From: Tetraselmis striata
Taxonomy: Eukaryota; Chlorophyta; Chlorodendrophyceae; Chlorodendrales; Chlorodendraceae
Length of the DNA: 64,000 bases
NCBI GenBank assembly: GCA_006384855.1
Contig: VCJN01000539.1
Coordinates: 1 to 64,000, forward strand
Direction of reading: 5' to 3'
Shown in pieces: positions 31,824 to 42,600 of the stretch. Position 1 is the stretch's first letter; every line of letters begins with the position of its first letter. A program made the translations under genes and the position numbers. The notes below the pieces were generated by a model. That model worked only from the letters and a program-made list of their open reading frames with translations, was not told the origin of the DNA and searched no databases.

Positions 31824-32280
31824 TTGGGCGGGGTCTCCCCCTCCCTTCACGGCGCGTTGGACTGGGAATGGGATTTTCTTCTAGTTATGGCGTCGGGCCC
31901 TCCCTCACATTGCCTTTTTGTTGCACATGTATTGCACTCCCGCAATGCTTCGCTCCGCGGGATGGGACTTGCCTCAACTCGCATTACTCGAATGGGCCGA
32001 CGCCCAACCAGGTCGGGCGGACCTTTCGTTGTCAGTGCCGGGTATTTTGATGGCAGTGCTCTAGACGGTGATCCAACGGTGTTGGAAATTCCGTCACTGG
32101 CCTCCTATTAGTCTAGCAAAATGGTTTGCTTGGTAATTTGTTGGTTGACTATAACGGAGCGTCGCCTACCCAGAGCTTCTTATAACTGGATCGTTGCTTA
32201 AACGGCCGTCGTAGAGACGCTACAAGGGTTTCACACTTTCGCCGTTGCCAGCGGTGTCCCGCGGGCGGATAAAAAAGAAG
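31824..32280 (+). mobile_element. Diverged retroposon 3' end, copy 4
   Basis: From about 32090 to 32250 this matches the reverse complement of 59440-59603. Shared landmarks are GTCACTGGCCT, TGACTATAACGGAGCGTCGC, AAACGGCCGTCGTAGAGACG and CAAGGGTTTCAC. It ends in A6 at 32270-32275. An upstream plus-strand frame closes with SALDGDPTVLEIPSLASY at 32111 and may be the end of the element's ORF. Divergence from copies 1-3 suggests an older insertion or a sister subfamily. Confidence 0.65.
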
Positions 32281-32354
32281 CACGGGTTACCCCTGGTAGT
32301 ATATAGCGTAGCATACACCCGCCGTAGCAGGAAGAATTCATCAGTGCTTTAACA

Positions 32355-32440
32355 TATATGCTTGCGCATAACAGAACTAGAGCAATTGTGAAAGGTTGCC
32401 ATAGATAAAGAGATATAAGCTTGAAACCCGTAGGAGGTAC
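32355..32440 (+). repeat. Dispersed repeat R2, partial copy
   Basis: GTGAAAGGTTGCCATAGATA and neighbouring bases match the start of R2 at 33320 and the reverse complement near 775. Confidence 0.55.
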
Positions 32441-33009
32441 TCATTATGCCGGTGTCAGTTCCTAGGAGTATAGCAACCAAGCATTACCCCATACGCTACA
32501 ACCACCACATGTATTATGACCGCCATATATATCTCAATCAACCACGAAATATATCAATACAGGTAGTCCCGCTACAGGAGTGTGGAATCCAAAGAGCCGC
32601 ACGGATCGGTCGTAGTAGTAGCTACACGGTACAGCCCCGCGTCCGCCGACCCGCCGACCCGGGGCCCGGCGTCCGTCGACGGGCGGGAGGCGAGGCGGAC
32701 GCGGGCGACGGTCGTCCGGCGTCCGGCGACAGACGAACGACGGCGTCCGGCGTCCGGGTCCGGTCCACGCGGCGGGCTCGGCCCTTCGCGCCCGCCCGCC
32801 CCGTAGACGTTACGACGTTACGACCGGCGACGACCGGCCCGACCGGCGGCGGCCGGGCGCCCAGTACCCGCACCGGTACAGGTACTGTAGTAGTCGTCAG
32901 CAGGTAAGCGCGGCGGCTATTTTGGCATGTGCGGAATTATTACAGAATACATAACGGATAAATTCTGGATCTATCTAATAATCTATGCGAAACCATTCCG
33001 AAAATAGGC

Positions 33010-33011
<2 letters not shown>

Positions 33012-33107
<96 letters not shown>

Positions 33108-33163
33108 ACACCACACCACACACCACACACACAAATTAACACACACTCTCTCTCTTTGTCTCT

Positions 33164-33244
<81 letters not shown>
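33012..33244 (+). repeat. (CA)n microsatellite, 233 bp, with one interruption
   Basis: Two long CA tracts (about 33012-33104 and 33167-33244) are split by CCACACCACACCACAC and a CT-rich piece. Poly-Thr-His and Val-Cys ORFs across it are artefacts of the repeat. Confidence 0.95.
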
Positions 33245-33246
<2 letters not shown>

Positions 33247-33279
33247 ACAGACTCGCCTCGTAATTAATATATGTTTATT

Positions 33280-33460
33280 ACATTAGGGCTTTCACAAATG
33301 CGCACTACAAACAGTACTAACAGCAACTATGAAAGGTTGTTAGCAAAAGAGAGACATAAGCATGAAACCAAGGTCGAGCAGGAGGACGGGTCGCCAAGAA
33401 CCAACAAGGAGCCAAGGGAACCACGAAGTCGCTTAGTTGCCAGGAACCAAAGGGACCCCC
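33280..33460 (+). repeat. Dispersed repeat R2
   Basis: Matches the reverse complement of 645-835 through GGGCTTTCACAA, GCAACTATGA, GGTCGAGCAGGAGGAC and CCAAGGGAACCACGAAGTCG. Confidence 0.75.
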
Positions 33461-34804
33461 GCCCCGGGGTAGGCTATCAGCCGCGGCGAGGACGCTTGCA
33501 ACCAATGACCCGGGTCATAGCAACACGTGCCGACGAGCGACGCGACGCAGGCGCAAGAGCACCATCACGTGCGTGCCGCACGCACGGCCGCGACCCCGCC
33601 AAGAACGTTGTCTGCATGTGCCATGTTGATGAGCAAGGAGAAACGGCGGCGCCACGAAGACAAGAGCTGGCCGATTTTTTGGCCCGTGTGTGTGTGGCTA
33701 GCTTTTGCGAGTAATTAATGTATATGGGAGGATGGCAGGATGGAAGGTACAGGGTGTACGTATCCACCATACGTCCATACGCGCACGCATGCACATACGG
33801 CCGCTAGCGACTACGAGTATTTTTTTTGATGAGCTAGCTGCAAAAGGCGATCAGGAAATCTCCCGAAAAGCTAGCGACTACATCGATGCCGGCCATATCA
33901 AGCGGCACTGGGTGCTGCGTTGAATCGGCGCGGATACCCCGACTACCCGTGCTGCATCGTAGTCGTATCGTCGTGGGCAATAATAACCCGCGCCGGCGGG
34001 TACCGGCGTCTGGAGCGGATCAGGCGGCCGAGGATGACAGCGTCACGCACATGCCCATATGCCCATTCCAGTACCAGATATCGAACGTCGGCTGGACTAC
34101 GAATTGGATCCTGCTATCCATCACTACTGGTACCCCTCTCCGTGGACGGCCATCATGCCAACTGCAGACAGTAACGCCGGGGCTTCCCCGCGACCTACAA
34201 CGCTCAGCAGATCGAGTCGTATTTCCTCAGTGGAGAGTGGAGGGACGACCGCGAAGGAGTCGAAACCAGTCGATAGCGCCCTTCAGGCGGGTCGCTCGCT
34301 TTCGACCATTGACAAAGCGCCAGCCACCTGCGCCAGCCTTCCGGAGATTTCAGAGGAACAGGCTCCCCGTTCCACATGGCGTCACGCCGCCGCTCATTTG
34401 GTGCGCCGACTAGTTTTGAAATCCTGCTCCACTCCGCCAGCTCCCCGCACGAGACTGCGTCCTTCAGCCGAGCGCACTTCCTGCTGCGCCCTGACACATC
34501 GTACGGTTTTCGTACGACATTAATAATGATCCTTTAGTTATACGGGTAGACTGGTAGAGTACACTCTGGTACGGATAGACGACCTTTATTTTTGGTACGG
34601 ACGATAGTATCGCTGTCTGCAAATGCTGCCAGCATCAGCACCTTGCAGGCATTACCAGATATTGGTATACTCCTGCTGCATCACTGCATCGCCCCCGAAA
34701 TCTGATGTCTATATGCTCGATGATGACGTACAAGTATCCTCATGCCACACTTTCGCTAGGGAGTGTTTCCTTACTGTGCGTGCTTCTGGGTGGCTTGTTG
34801 GCAG

Positions 34805-36203
34805 TCCTTGGCTACCATTGGTGGCGGAGCGATGCCATTTGGATGGATTGTGAGCAGCATCTCTCGCGGCATGGGCCTGAGCATCGTGCCCGGGCTGACC
34901 GTGTCGCTTGTCTTCATTATCTTCGTCGTCATCACGGGATTGTTCACCGCCTGCATACTTGCCAGCCACCACAAGACCACGGAGGGGATCCGCATGCGAC
35001 GACTACCGGAAGTTGCGGAATATCACCTGGGCTCCACCCTGGCTGCGGTTGTGGCAACTGTGCCGCAGCAGCTCGCACTGCTGGGCATCCCGATAATCTT
35101 CATAATTAGCGGCGGCTCTTCTCTGCGTATCATCGCAGACTATTTGCTTGGCGATCCTGCTGCGGTGCTTGACGAGACGGCTGATATGCATGAGGATCAA
35201 CACTGGATCCTTGTCTTCACTGCCTTCTGCCTGGCTGCCTCGCTGGTCCGAGGCTACGAGAATCTTTGGTACTTGTCCGCAGGTTGGTCCCCAAACACCG
35301 ATCATTTATGCACGCTGATGCTCTGCAAATTCTCTGCATTCTTTCCTTCCATGTTGTTGGGCGTTGCCGCAGAGCCCACATAGCACCAACTGCCTTTCGT
35401 CCCGTCTCGCAGTTTCCCTTGTGTGCGTTGCAGTGTATCGGGTGATATCCCTGGTGGCAAACGGCCTCCTAATTGCGGAGATGGGCATTCACAGCATCCG
35501 CTGTGACAACAATCCAACTGATCAGTCGGGTACAGTTGAGATGTTCGTCGCGCTAGGCACGGTTGTGACCTGCCTCGGCGTGCATCCGATCCTGGTGGAG
35601 GTTCAATCTTCCATTGCGGAGCCACCCTCTGCAGCACAGTCCACAAGGTGGGGAGTCTTCCTGGCGTACAGTGTCGGTGCAGCATACGCCCTGACAAGTT
35701 CTGTGGTTGGATATCTGGCGTACGGGGACTGCTATGAACAGAATGCACTAGCCATGGCCATGCCTGGCAAGTACGGCTGGGTGCCTGTTCTGGCAAATGG
35801 TCTGTCCCTCATTGATGTCGTCGCCAGTGTCCAGCTCTATGCTCAGCCTGCTATTGAGGATGTGGTACTTGTGATGGCGCACTACCTTTCCACATTTGTC
35901 CCCGTTGAGATGAAGGCTTGCTCTCGTTGGCTATGGCTTGTTGTCGCGCCAACGCTGGTGGGGCTCTACGGCTTGATCGCTCATTTTCTGCCAGAGATCG
36001 GGACTATCTGTGCGCTGCTTGGCGGTTTGTCTACAATTCCACTCCAGTTTGTTGCACCGAGCCTCATCCACATGGCAGCGAAACCTTGTGCTTGGAGGCG
36101 GTGTCTCTTTTGGCCACTTGTTGCGATTGGTCTTGTTCTCTCAGCAACTTCGCTTGTAGCAGCAGTTTTCGCACTTCTGGACACACTCTGGTACTACTTC
36201 TAA
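34805..36203 (+). CDS. Amino acid/auxin permease (AAAP) family transporter, 5' end incomplete
   Basis: Two exons join in phase. The first is 34805-35282, after acceptor TTGTTGGCAG and before donor AG/GTTGGT. The second is 35413-36203, after acceptor GTCTCGCAG, to TAA. Together they give about 422 residues with roughly 10 hydrophobic segments. Family features are ATIGGGAMPFGWIVSSI at the first membrane helix, LGIPIIFIISGGSSLRII, and EMFVALGTVVTCLGVHPILV, followed by EVQSSIAEPPSAA and YAQPAIEDVV, as in plant AAP/LHT proteins. The 130-nt intron sits in the SAVSLVCVAVYRVISLVANG helix, restoring it. The first exon or exons with the start codon are missing from the model. Members are proton-coupled amino acid importers in the plasma or vacuolar membrane. 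Substrate cannot be inferred. Confidence 0.85.
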
Positions 36204-36465
36204 GCTCCTCGGCCAGATGCTGAGGGAGGCATAGACATTGCCAACATGGGCAATGCGTTCCTTCTCTGACGAATAAATTCCGGTCAGCGGGACGAGTCCT
36301 TGTCAGATTGACTAAAAACATGGCATCGAATAGATGCCCACAATGTCCCATCGTTTTGCAATTTCTCGACAAGTACTCAGAACAACTCCAGCCAGTAAAC
36401 AGTGTGAGCGGCTGAGTAAATAATCATAGGAATATGTTATGCTGTTTGATGCGGCTGTACATCTC

Positions 36466-36470
36466 TGTAA
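36466..36470 (+). terminator. Candidate TGTAA polyadenylation signal
   Basis: TGTAA 263 nt after the AAAP stop codon. Confidence 0.5.
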
Positions 36471-37919
36471 TTGTGTCATCTGATATTTGCCTGTGCAATG
36501 CCTTTGATTGAAAGCATTCAGGAACAGACATTTCACAAGGAATGTCACACACACAATATACGCGCGGAGTCAGATTGTTCACATTCAGTAATTTATGCGA
36601 AAATCACAGGCAATATCGGCATTAATTAATATGGAAATGGATGAGACGCCAGCAATGCCCGCTATACGGTACTGTAATTGCATGTATCAGAACAAGTCAG
36701 ATCAGCCTGGCAACCCAGCAAGATCATTAGGCAATCTTTGTATACCCGCAAGGGTAGACGGGGATGCTACTGTTGCATCCCTGCTCCCCAGGACTGGCAG
36801 CATACCTTCTGAAAGCTATCCTGGTGACACATATGTGCAGTGTCGCATGTCTTGGGCGACCAGGGCTATAGCAGGGTGCTGTAAATGGATGCACGGAGGG
36901 GGTCAGGTGGGGCACACGCAGAGGCACCCTCAGTGCCTGGAGGACACCGGATGGCCTTCTAAGGACAGACCTTGTATGACGCACAGCATCACACACACAC
37001 ATGTAAAGCATAGTTGGTCATCAGCTGGCTCCTGATCATATGCTTTCCATGCAGCGCAGATACATGCAAGGAACAGATGTAAATAATCAAAATTGCAGGA
37101 AACCCCAAAAAACACATTCTTTCCACATGTAATAAGGTTGCTCTCTGCTCCCTCTTAAGCCAGTTTCATATTCTCTCCCCTGCTACTAATATCTGTTTGA
37201 GCTCAACTGGTAAACATATAAAGAATATGACAACAATACATGCAATAAAGTGGCTTACGTACTAGATGTGCTGAACTGCATATGCTGCAAATTTGGAAGT
37301 TTGTTCGGGGAAAAGTGTGTCCATGCATGTGTGCTTCTCACTATCATCCATACGCATAGACACGTGATTGTGAACCGATGAGGCAGATTTCAGATAAAAC
37401 AAGACGATTGAAGAACAGGCAGCAAGCGATTTTAGGAAATTTGGGCAATTGGCAATTGGCAAATACTATGACCAAGCTCTGACATAGCGTGGTTAATATT
37501 ATATGTATACACACACATGTGTGTGTCTGTGTGTCTGTGTCTGTGTGTATGTGTCTGTGTCTGTGTGTCTGTGTATGTGTCTGTGTGACATTAAATAATT
37601 CGAGACGTGGCACCGACAACGGACCGGTATCTTGGATTCGCCAAGGCGACTCACGAGCATATGTCGAAGCATGTCCGGAATCTAAAGACGGAATTTGCAC
37701 GTTTCGACACGTGCTGGTGCATATGGTACATGACGGTACGTTGTACGTTTTGTGACTGTTACGTATACAATCAAAATGAAGGGGGTCCACAATAAGTAAG
37801 CGCTACCCGTACTATATGGTACTCGTACTGCGCCTATCGGTTTCACGACGATGGTGGCCGTACCATTATGAACTCGACAGTCAATCCAGTGGCAAGTGTG
37901 GCAATTGTAAATATTAGAA
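36471..37919. other. No gene seen; short TG-rich microsatellite
   Basis: Only short frames. A TGTG/TGTCTG tract runs at 37517-37588. Confidence 0.55.
37517..37588 (+). repeat. TG / TGTCTG microsatellite
   Basis: Irregular (TG)n with TC and TA interruptions. Confidence 0.85.
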
Positions 37920-38350
37920 TATATCACGACATTGAACTCCGGGAGGGATATCTTTGCGTCTGGCACTATGTCTTTGAGTCAATCCCATGGGCACAATGTT
38001 GCCAAGCAAGAGGCACTGCGTGCTGAAACATTCAAGTCGTCCACCTCTCGGCGTACATCGATGCTCATATCGTGAGCAAAGTGATCGCGAAAGGCGTCCG
38101 CGATAGCATCGGATCGCACACGCCAATGAGCATCGCCAGGTGCATATACTATCTTTATGAGCGTGGCGCCATAGGGGTCGACATTGACGGGGTTGTGCTC
38201 TGTCGAGGGCATTTTGATCCGGCTCCCGACCACCAGGGCCTTGCTTTGGCTAGGCAGAAAGAAGTACCCAGCAGCGACCTCCCGAAGCGCTCTTGCGGAA
38301 TCATGATCGTCCACGCACTGGGAATGGCCATTAGTGTCCACATGCGCATG
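37920..38350 (-). mobile_element. R1 family, upstream coding part, antisense
   Basis: The minus strand reads VDPYGATLIKIVYAPGDAHW, then ADAFRDHFAHDMSIDVRREV. The 41.6-41.85-kb R1 copy has ADDAFRDHYVHDLGVVVRRQ at the same place. It extends R1 upstream of the part preserved at 41 kb. Domain unknown. Confidence 0.7.
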
Positions 38351-38431
38351 CCCGACGTCGGCAGATTAATAGAAGTAAGAAATATGTTGATAATTGTTTG
38401 AGTATATAGAGCAATACATTAGTGCGGGCCG

Positions 38432-39912
38432 ATGCACGACGAGAATATTACTTTAGCGAGTTACAGATATCGGAATGCGGACCCAGCGCGCGATGCACAA
38501 TCGAAGCTGTACCAGTATCGGTGCAACGTTAGGAAGCGCAAGCACGGTGCTCACGAGCAGGACTGTGAGGCGGGGGATGAGTCAGGCAGCGAGTCGGCGG
38601 AGGGCGGGGACAGCTGCGACAGCAGTGAGGAAGCGAGACAGCGCATACGGCGGAATCGTCCGAAAGGGTTGCATTATTACAAGCTGCGGAGGGCAGTCCC
38701 GGTATCGAAGGACCGCATCGACGCGTACATCCGCGCGCGGCGTGAATAGCTAGAGCAGTGTTTAACCACCATGCTCGGCGCCAAGTGAGAGGAGTACTAC
38801 AAGAACGACGGGACGGGCGAGACGCTATCGGCGTTGCCACCGCATGCGGGCGATAGTAATGGTGAGGCGGCTGCTGGCGATACTGGCGACACCGCTTGTA
38901 ACCATAATCATGATGGCAAAGAGCACAGGTCGTACACGCACGTGTCTCGGTGGGTGTTGCGGTCCTCCTTCGCCAAGTACCGACACCTGCTTCACGGCAT
39001 GTTGGACGACATGGGGCACATCCGGCAGGCGGAGACGGCATCCAAGGCTGTACTTGAACGGCAATCGCAGGAGCAGACTGAGGAATTGAGGATATTTACA
39101 CGGAATGCAGCAGCACCACCAGAGCGTGGAAACAACAGAACACTATGCTGTCATGCCGCCAGGACCCCACCACTAGCTTCTGGATACCTCTGATCCGGCC
39201 GGAAGGTTGTGATGCTCTAGCCATCCCTGGCCTTGATCGGATCAAGACACGCAACAGTCGTGAACACATGATGAGCAAACTCGGCAAGGACAGCATACAT
39301 GCCAAGGTCAACACTAGGGCGGCAATTATCGACAGGCTTGAGCATGTGGACAACCCGGGTTTGATGCCACCATTTGGCTCGATAATCCCATGCTAGCACC
39401 CTATTGATGCTACCGGTTTGTTCAAAAGCCATAGGACCAATGGCACACCAACAGTGGCTAAGGCGATGTACGACGACGCAACACTAACAGATGATTAGAG
39501 CCAAAAGGTGAACAGTGTCAGCAACCATATGTTGCTCACCTTTTGCTTGAGAGATGACTGCAGGTCAGATCTGCAAGACCCCAATGATCTTCTGCAGATG
39601 CAGAAGGAGGGTGTGCATGTCAACGGGAAGCACTGCAACATCAACATGTTGGACGGTGGAGGGCGACATGAAGATCCTTTGTGGCCTTCTCGGCCGGCCC
39701 ACTGTGGATGCAGCAGCATATTCCCGTGCGTCTTCAGCATTGTAAGGACAGATGGTGAGCGGGCCACGACCTTGCAGCAATGGCGCAGTGCAGGCATCAG
39801 CATGAGGGAAATTGAAGAGCTGGAGCTCATGACACATACCGTCATGAACAACCAGTGCCCGCATGTTTGCCTGCTCCGCTCATATCTCGGCAGCCGAAAG
39901 CCGCGGCCGTAG
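38432..39912 (+). pseudogene. Decayed ORF of about 490 codons, unclassified
   Basis: ATG at 38432. The frame continues to 39193, crossing TAG (38747-38749) and TGA near 38789. A frame change near 39150 leads to a frame that runs to 39912, crossing TAG at 39394-39396 and 39498-39500. The sequence between stops is clearly protein-like: an acidic patch (CDSSEEARQRIRRNRPKG), SRWVLRSSFAKYRHLLHGML, AIIDRLEHVDNPGLMPPFGS, IDATGLFKSHRTNGTPTVAK, SQKVNSVSNHMLLTFCLRDD and LQMQKEGVHVNGKHCNINML. Five breaks in 1.5 kb and the repeat-rich setting suggest a dead mobile-element gene, perhaps a transposase. I cannot name the family. Confidence 0.5.
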
Positions 39913-40953
39913 ATCCTTAACCGCTTCGCGGTGTTACGCCGCTGCGGCCCTCAGCACCTCACCCTCCACGGTCAAGCGTAAGACATTCGTGGTCATTCAA
40001 CGTGTCCATCATTGACATCTGCATCGCCGGGCGATTCGCCCGTCCGACAGGTTCAGCAGGCGGCAACAGGGGTGGTTTGCCGGCCGCGGCCTACCCGCCG
40101 TGGCCGTCCGCGGCCCGCCGGCATCGGCACTCGCGGCCGCCGCAGCCGCCGCCGCCGCCCGTGCCCTCGCCTTGCGAGACCTCTTACTCCCGTACGCCAT
40201 TGTTGGCACTTGTGAGTGCTGGTGGGTGCGATATTATGGTGGCGAAGTGGGTAGAACTGTGTGACATGCCGCATCTGCGCGCATAACAAATCCAAGTACT
40301 TGCGCGTTCCGCGCGCTGTGCAGCCCTTCGGTGTTCGAATGAGGCAACGGTCTAATTGCTTTGCCATACCTACCAGTATGACTGCAGTTGGCACACGAGG
40401 TCAATTAGTGTTGGGGCCTCCACAGCAAACGGATTCAACATTACAAGTAGGGAACTTGGCAGGTGGTTGAAACAACGATGCGTCGATTGTTGCCGGGTGT
40501 ACTATTGCTTTTATTGGGTGCATCATATAAATACTAATCCTGCGGCGTGCGGCTTGCGCGGCTGCGGGGCGGCTTGAGTGGCTTGCTTGCGGCGGGCGGG
40601 CTCCGCGCCTGGCGGTCGCGTACGGGATTAGTTATCCATGCTCGAAGACGCAAATACGGTACATCAAGGGGAGGGGTCAGCTGGCTCACCCTCTCAGGAG
40701 ACACGGGGCGACGACGAACGGGATGCGTGGCTTGCGGCGGAATGCGCGGCATGCTGTGGGATGCGGCGTGGCCGCACGGGCTTGCCTGTGCGGATGCGGC
40801 GTGTTGTCTGCGCGAGAAGGCTAGACCGGGGCGTGGTGCGGGGGTTGCGGCGGGCCGCGTGGGATGCGGCGGGCGGGGTGCGGGAGCTGCGCCGGGCCGC
40901 CGGGCGGGGTGGGATGCGGGGCTTGACCTGGGCGGGGTGGGATGCGGGGTAGC
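39913..40953. other. No gene seen
   Basis: GC-rich stretch at 40020-40200 and a GCGGG-rich stretch at 40550-40950, with frames that only reflect composition. Contains the first R3 copy (40324-40450). Confidence 0.55.
40324..40450 (+). repeat. Short dispersed repeat R3, copy 1
   Basis: CCTTCGGTGTTCGAATGAGG, AACGGTCTAAT, CTGCAGTTGGCACACGAGGT and GTGTTGGGGC recur at 42205-42310 and 42476-42600. Confidence 0.75.
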
Positions 40954-41900
40954 GACTACTTATTGTGTGAATTTCGAAAAGGCCGGTATCAAATTCACCG
41001 CTAAAAGCATTACTAAAACATAGCAAACACAACAAGCCGCCTAAAAGCGGTGCTCATCTTGCACGAGGCGGGGTGGATGAGTGCTGCATGCTCGCTCGGT
41101 TCAGAGTCCGGGCCACGCAAGCACGTGTGTGCGAGGGTGATCCACGGACGTGTTGTGCAGCTTCGGCAACGGGATGGAGGACGAACCGGCGCCGTCTGAT
41201 GAGGCAGCGAGCACGCTCTCGAGCCGCCACCAAGCTCAGAACCCCGAGGAAATCTCTTGCGAGTAAGGCCTCATGGTGAGCCCGGGTGGCGCACCGAGTG
41301 TCCCGCAAGAGGGCACCCCGATCCGCGGCAAAGCATGCGACACCACGCACAGTGCGGCGCATCCCCTTACTCACCTCACCCAATGTGCCGAAGACCATGC
41401 CCGTGTACTCCGACATATCCATGATGTCTCGAAGAGGGCCCTTTTGTCCCGGCTCCGTGTTCTGCCACGCCGCATCCCGCACTGCCAACCCCCGTTGCAT
41501 GTCGCCCAGCGGGGAGCGCTCAAACCGATCCACAGCCGTGGCCCGGGGCACCGCAGTGTAATTGACCCCGTACCGCATAGTATTGAACTCAAGGAGCGCG
41601 GGTTATTTCAAGCTCTAGGGATCATAGCTCCCGGTCACGACAAACCCCGGGATGGAGAGCTCTGCGTCCAAGAACATGTCCTTACATTGAGATCATCCTT
41701 GGGTACGGTGTTGCCAAGAGGCATTGTCTGCTGCATTACGTCGTCCACCTGTCGACGTACAACGACACCTAGGTCGTGAACATAGTGATCGCGGAAGGCG
41801 TCATCTGCGATAACGTCGTGATGCACACGCCAGTGGGCGTCTTAATGTGCCGGGAGATTCATGAGCGCGGTAGCGACTTTTTGTACAGGAACAAGTACTC
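40954..41900 (-). mobile_element. R1 family, longest copy
   Basis: Minus-strand order: coding (ADDAFRDHYVHDLGVVVRRQ at about 41.82 kb), a frame change, the 174-codon ORF at 41578-41054, the hairpin GCCGCCTAAAAGCGG (41036-41050) just after the stop, then a terminus with AAATTCACCGCTAAAAGC. Partial copies occur at 4388-4705, 13040-13158, 20846-21200, 25978-26152, 37920-38350 and 41905-42040. A terminal hairpin after an ORF is seen in several element classes. I see no terminal inverted repeats or RT blocks. Confidence 0.75.
41054..41578 (-). CDS. R1 element ORF, 174 aa, unknown
   Basis: ATG at 41578. Intact to its stop. Contains FERSPLGDMQRGLAVRDAAW, RDIMDMSEYTGMVFGTLGEV, SKGMRRTVRGVACFAADRGA and SLVAARERARCLIRRRRFVL. 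Predominantly helical and Arg-rich towards the end, which suggests nucleic-acid binding. Part of a longer ORF in other copies, so the N-terminus is probably truncated. Confidence 0.55.
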   Translation of the reverse strand: MRYGVNYTAVPRATAVDRFERSPLGDMQRGLAVRDAAWQNTEPGQKGPLRDIMDMSEYTGMVFGTLGEVSKGMRRTVRGVACFAADRGALLRDTRCATRAHHEALLARDFLGVLSLVAARERARCLIRRRRFVLHPVAEAAQHVRGSPSHTRACVARTLNRASMQHSSTPPRAR

Positions 41901-41904
41901 ACCC

Positions 41905-42040
41905 CCAATCCCGCCCCGTGCGGGATGCGGGCCGCCTTAGGGCGGCTTGCTGTGTTGATCTTTTTGTACTCGTACTGCTTGTACCGGTGGATTTCTTAAT
42001 GGCCTTTTTGTAATTCACACTAGTACTTGTATGGCCCCTG
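41905..42040 (+). mobile_element. R1 family 3' terminus
   Basis: CGTGCGGGATGCGGGCC, hairpin GCCGCCTTAGGGCGGC (41931-41946), then CTGTGTTGATCTTTTTGTAC and TTTTTGTAATTCACAC, matching 21085-21195. It faces the antisense copy at 40954-41900, so two R1 ends are again inverted around this point. Confidence 0.8.
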
Positions 42041-42204
42041 TCGGGGCGTCGCATCGGGATGGGGTTCGCCGTTGGATTCGATCCTTCATATCGTACGGCT
42101 GTATAGTTAATGCCCGTGGCTGGGTGCTTGGCTGGGTGGATTATAGCACTTTGTAGTATTCCGAACGCCTTTATTTGCAGGTACCTCATGTAATTAGTTA
42201 ATAA

Positions 42205-42310
42205 GGCAACGGTCTAATGGCTGTGCCAGACCTACGACTGCAGTTGGCGCACGAGGTCAAGTGACCCGGGGCTTCGGCCGATGACCCGGGGCGAGCTTTA
42301 CTTTTACACT
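42205..42310 (+). repeat. Short dispersed repeat R3, copy 2
   Basis: AAGGCAACGGTCTAATGGC, CAGACCTACGACTGCAGTTG and GCGCACGAGGTCAAGTGA, as in copies 1 and 3. Confidence 0.75.
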
Positions 42311-42475
42311 ATTTGGATGCAGATGATATATGCTGAGCGGTCCATCCCTTGTCCGCTCGGTTGAGCGGTCGTCTCTTACGCGACATGTCCCGGGATCGAT
42401 TATTTGTCGATGTTTTTCGGCAATATCGTTCCGGCGTGTCCTGGGTTTACCTGCCGGTTTATATATGCATGAGTC

Positions 42476-42600
42476 CTTCGGGGTTCGAATGAGGCAATGG
42501 TCTTCGGGCTATGCTAGACCTACGACTACAGTTGGCGCAAGAGGTCAAGTGTTGGGGCGGCTTCGGCGACGTCCCGGGGCGAACTCTAATTTTACTTTTA
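42476..42600 (+). repeat. Short dispersed repeat R3, copy 3
   Basis: CCTTCGGGGTTCGAATGAGG resembles a tRNA-type B box (GGTTCGAATCC), then CTACAGTTGGCGCAAGAGGT and GTGTTGGGGC. A tRNA-related SINE is possible, but no A box is evident. Confidence 0.7.

Larger units (their letters stand above)
32281..34804. other. No gene recognised; repeats R2 and a CA microsatellite
   Basis: Contains R2 copies at 32355-32440 and 33280-33460 and the CA tract at 33012-33244. A 154-codon plus-strand frame (34059-34523) and a 97-codon minus-strand frame over the same place have no family features. The 5' part of the AAAP gene probably lies in the last few hundred bases. Confidence 0.5.

Noticed and set aside
32940..33263. 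ORFs across the CA microsatellite
   Set aside because: Dinucleotide repeat read as Thr-His or Val-Cys.
40547..41023. 158-codon plus-strand ORF
   Set aside because: Encoded by GCGGG-type repeats and overlaps the antisense end of R1.
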